From assembly GCF_011089895.1 (NCBI RefSeq), contig NZ_JAANAT010000001.1:1426001-1490000 (forward strand): 64,000 bases of DNA, in the 5' to 3' direction. The stretch is from Mucilaginibacter inviolabilis (GTDB lineage: Bacteria > Bacteroidota > Bacteroidia > Sphingobacteriales > Sphingobacteriaceae). Position numbers and translations under genes: made by a program. Under the pieces are notes generated by a model. It worked only from the letters and a program-made list of their open reading frames with translations, searched no databases and was not told the DNA's origin. Shown one piece after another: positions 62,651 to 64,000 of the stretch. How positions within the stretch are numbered: position 1 is the stretch's first letter; each line of letters opens with the position of its first letter.

Positions 62651-63754
62651 ATGAGAAAGATTATTGTGCCGGGGATCGCTCTGGCTATGACACTGGCCCT
62701 TGTATCCTGGGGATTTAAGGGGCACCGGGCCATCGCGACCATTGCAGAAAAGCATTTAACCGCTAATACCGCGAAAGCAGTGAACATCTACCTGAAAGGC
62801 GTAAAAATGCCGGAGGTCAGTACCTGGGCGGATGAGAACAAAGATAAGACCACGGCACCCTGGCATTACCTGAACCTGCCTTTAGGATTAAGCCATGAAC
62901 AATTCACAGACGCGGTCAGCAAACAGGGAAGCGATAATATATATTCCGCTATCCTCAAAGAAGAAGCGATATTAAAAGATCAGGCCTCAAGCCCGGAGCA
63001 AAAGAACGAAGCGCTGAAATACCTGATCCACCTGGTGGGCGATGCCCACCAGCCGATGCACGTCAGCCGGAAGGAAGATAAAGGCGGGAATACCATACAA
63101 TTGCAATTTGACGGGCAGGGCAGCAATCTCCACAGCCTCTGGGACAGCAAGCTGATCGATCACGAAGGCCTGAGCGAGGCGGAGATCGCTGTCAAATATG
63201 ACTGGGCAAACGCTGCCCAGATCAAAAAATGGCAGGCGGACAGCCCAATGGAATGGCTTTGGGAAAGCTACCGGATCAGCACAGAGCTTTATGCCGATAT
63301 CAAACCGGGACAACGCGTGGACGACAGCTATTATCAAAAATACATCCCAACGGTCCACCTGCGGATTGAGCAGGCAGGCATCCGTTTGGCAGGAGAGCTG
63401 AACAGGCTTTTGAACGACAATCCGGTCAAGACGGCTCCCTTTCAGGCAGTATCCGCCCCTGCGAACCCGCAGGCTAACGAAGTCAAACTCGAAGAGATCA
63501 ATGACTATGTTGGTAAGGCCGTGAAGGTAAGAGGCAAAGTATATAGCAGCAAAGACATCGGCAGCATGACGCTCGTTAACCTGGGAGCTGCTTATCCCAA
63601 TCAATTGCTTACCGTTGTGCTGAAACAGGGCGCCAAAGCCCTGACAGATAAAGTCAAAGACCAGACCATCAGCGTACAAGGAACAGTGATCACGTTCAAG
63701 GGCAAACCCGAAATTGTCGTTACCGACAGCACACAGCTGCAGTTCGATAAATAA
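62651..63754 (+). CDS. S1/P1-type nuclease with C-terminal OB-like domain
   Basis: 367 aa. Signal peptide 1-19, then the S1/P1 zinc nuclease: W20GFKGHRAIATIA, EVSTWADE, HYLNL, HLVGDAHQPMHV and GN...NLHSLWDS, covering the trinuclear zinc ligands. Residues 285-367 (KLEEINDYVGKAVKVRGKV...TISVQGTVITFKGKPEIVVTD) look like an OB fold, an extra nucleic-acid-binding domain. Secreted; degrades single-stranded DNA or RNA. Start shown by good signal peptide. Confidence 0.88.
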   Translation: MRKIIVPGIALAMTLALVSWGFKGHRAIATIAEKHLTANTAKAVNIYLKGVKMPEVSTWADENKDKTTAPWHYLNLPLGLSHEQFTDAVSKQGSDNIYSAILKEEAILKDQASSPEQKNEALKYLIHLVGDAHQPMHVSRKEDKGGNTIQLQFDGQGSNLHSLWDSKLIDHEGLSEAEIAVKYDWANAAQIKKWQADSPMEWLWESYRISTELYADIKPGQRVDDSYYQKYIPTVHLRIEQAGIRLAGELNRLLNDNPVKTAPFQAVSAPANPQANEVKLEEINDYVGKAVKVRGKVYSSKDIGSMTLVNLGAAYPNQLLTVVLKQGAKALTDKVKDQTISVQGTVITFKGKPEIVVTDSTQLQFDK

Positions 63755-63781
63755 AACAGTATCAACCCTCCAGGGCCTTTC

Positions 63782-63821
63782 AGCTATCCCGACAGGCATA
63801 TCAACGCCTGTCGGGATAGCT
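63782..63821. terminator. Perfect 16-bp hairpin after the S1/P1 nuclease
   Basis: AGCTATCCCGACAGGC and GCCTGTCGGGATAGCT are exact complements across an 8-base loop, starting 27 bases after the nuclease stop (63754). TT follows; the stem alone is strong enough for termination. Confidence 0.7.
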
Positions 63822-63934
63822 TTGAAGAAGTTAAAGACAGGCAGCGGCACCAGGCCGTCCTGAAGGCTTGATCTCCAGGTACAGGTATTTGAATGATCAT
63901 TCCATCCAAACGAAGCTTTTATTAATTTCGCCGC

Positions 63935-64000
63935 ATGACCACCAACTTTAAGATTGATTTTAACGACGCAGAATTTGAATTTATCAGCATGAACAGGGTG
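63935..64000 (+). CDS. 5' end of an unknown gene (cut by window edge)
   Basis: From the ATG at 63935 an open frame reads MTTNFKIDFNDAEFEFISMN and runs off the right edge. A TAATTTCG -7-like box lies about 15 bases before it. Too short for a call. Confidence 0.5.
   Translation, partial: MTTNFKIDFNDAEFEFISMNRV

Noticed and set aside
1..64000. CRISPR array, rRNA, tRNA, insertion sequence or integrase
   Set aside because: No regularly spaced repeats, no RNA gene signatures and no transposase or tyrosine/serine recombinase motif was found by reading.

Overview
The window looks like a piece of a Bacteroidota genome, most likely Sphingobacteriaceae (Mucilaginibacter/Pedobacter type). The reasons are a SusC/SusD pair with an STN-bearing SusC, Bacteroidetes-type tra genes (TraG VirB4-like, DUF4133, DUF4134), LytS/LytTR regulation, PRTRC cassette genes, TAnnTTTG-like promoter boxes and moderate G+C. 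No rRNA, tRNA, CRISPR array, integrase or transposase was seen. I read most of the window as one large conjugative element (ICE or plasmid): transfer genes at the left end, plasmid/ICE housekeeping genes at the right end, and about 45 kb of cargo between. Whether it is integrated cannot be decided here because no att site or integrase is visible.

Layout. 1-8.9 kb (minus strand): a tightly coupled transfer operon read from ParA-like TraA through small RHH-like and membrane proteins, two TraE-like pilins plus a remnant of a third, TraF, TraG, then three paralogous secreted proteins interrupted by an MT-A70-like protein. 7.9-9.7 kb: relaxase, iterated repeats (possible oriT) and a MobC-like accessory protein. 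9.85-10.8 kb: a primase-like Toprim protein, then about 1 kb of non-coding DNA with hairpins. 11.8-20.1 kb: a MauE-like membrane protein and a small secreted peptide facing a TlpA thioredoxin, SusD, SusC and FecR block. 20.2-27.1 kb: AlkB, a helix-hairpin-helix protein, a small unknown, and the divergent imuA-imuB-dnaE2 mutasome operon.

27.3-56.1 kb is the accessory core, rich in probable conflict (anti-phage) genes: a 1,583-aa STAS/GHKL/phosphoribosyltransferase-like giant overlapping a nucleoside-phosphorylase-like protein; a 4-TM protein with a caspase-like protease; an Mrr-type nuclease-NACHT-beta-helix protein; and a SEFIR/TIR - PD-(D/E)XK - KAP ATPase trio. Between them lie an orphan ECF sigma factor beside a strongly structured non-coding segment, an orphan Hsp70-like ATPase, and a LanB-type RiPP locus whose candidate precursor has no cysteine.

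56.3-62.0 kb (minus strand): PRTRC cassette (E, C, a frameshifted F, B, ThiF and small companions), a DUF932 protein and SSB. After a non-coding stretch with a 15-bp perfect inverted repeat come an S1/P1 nuclease and the start of one more gene. All functional statements are from reading motifs by eye; none was tested by a database search.
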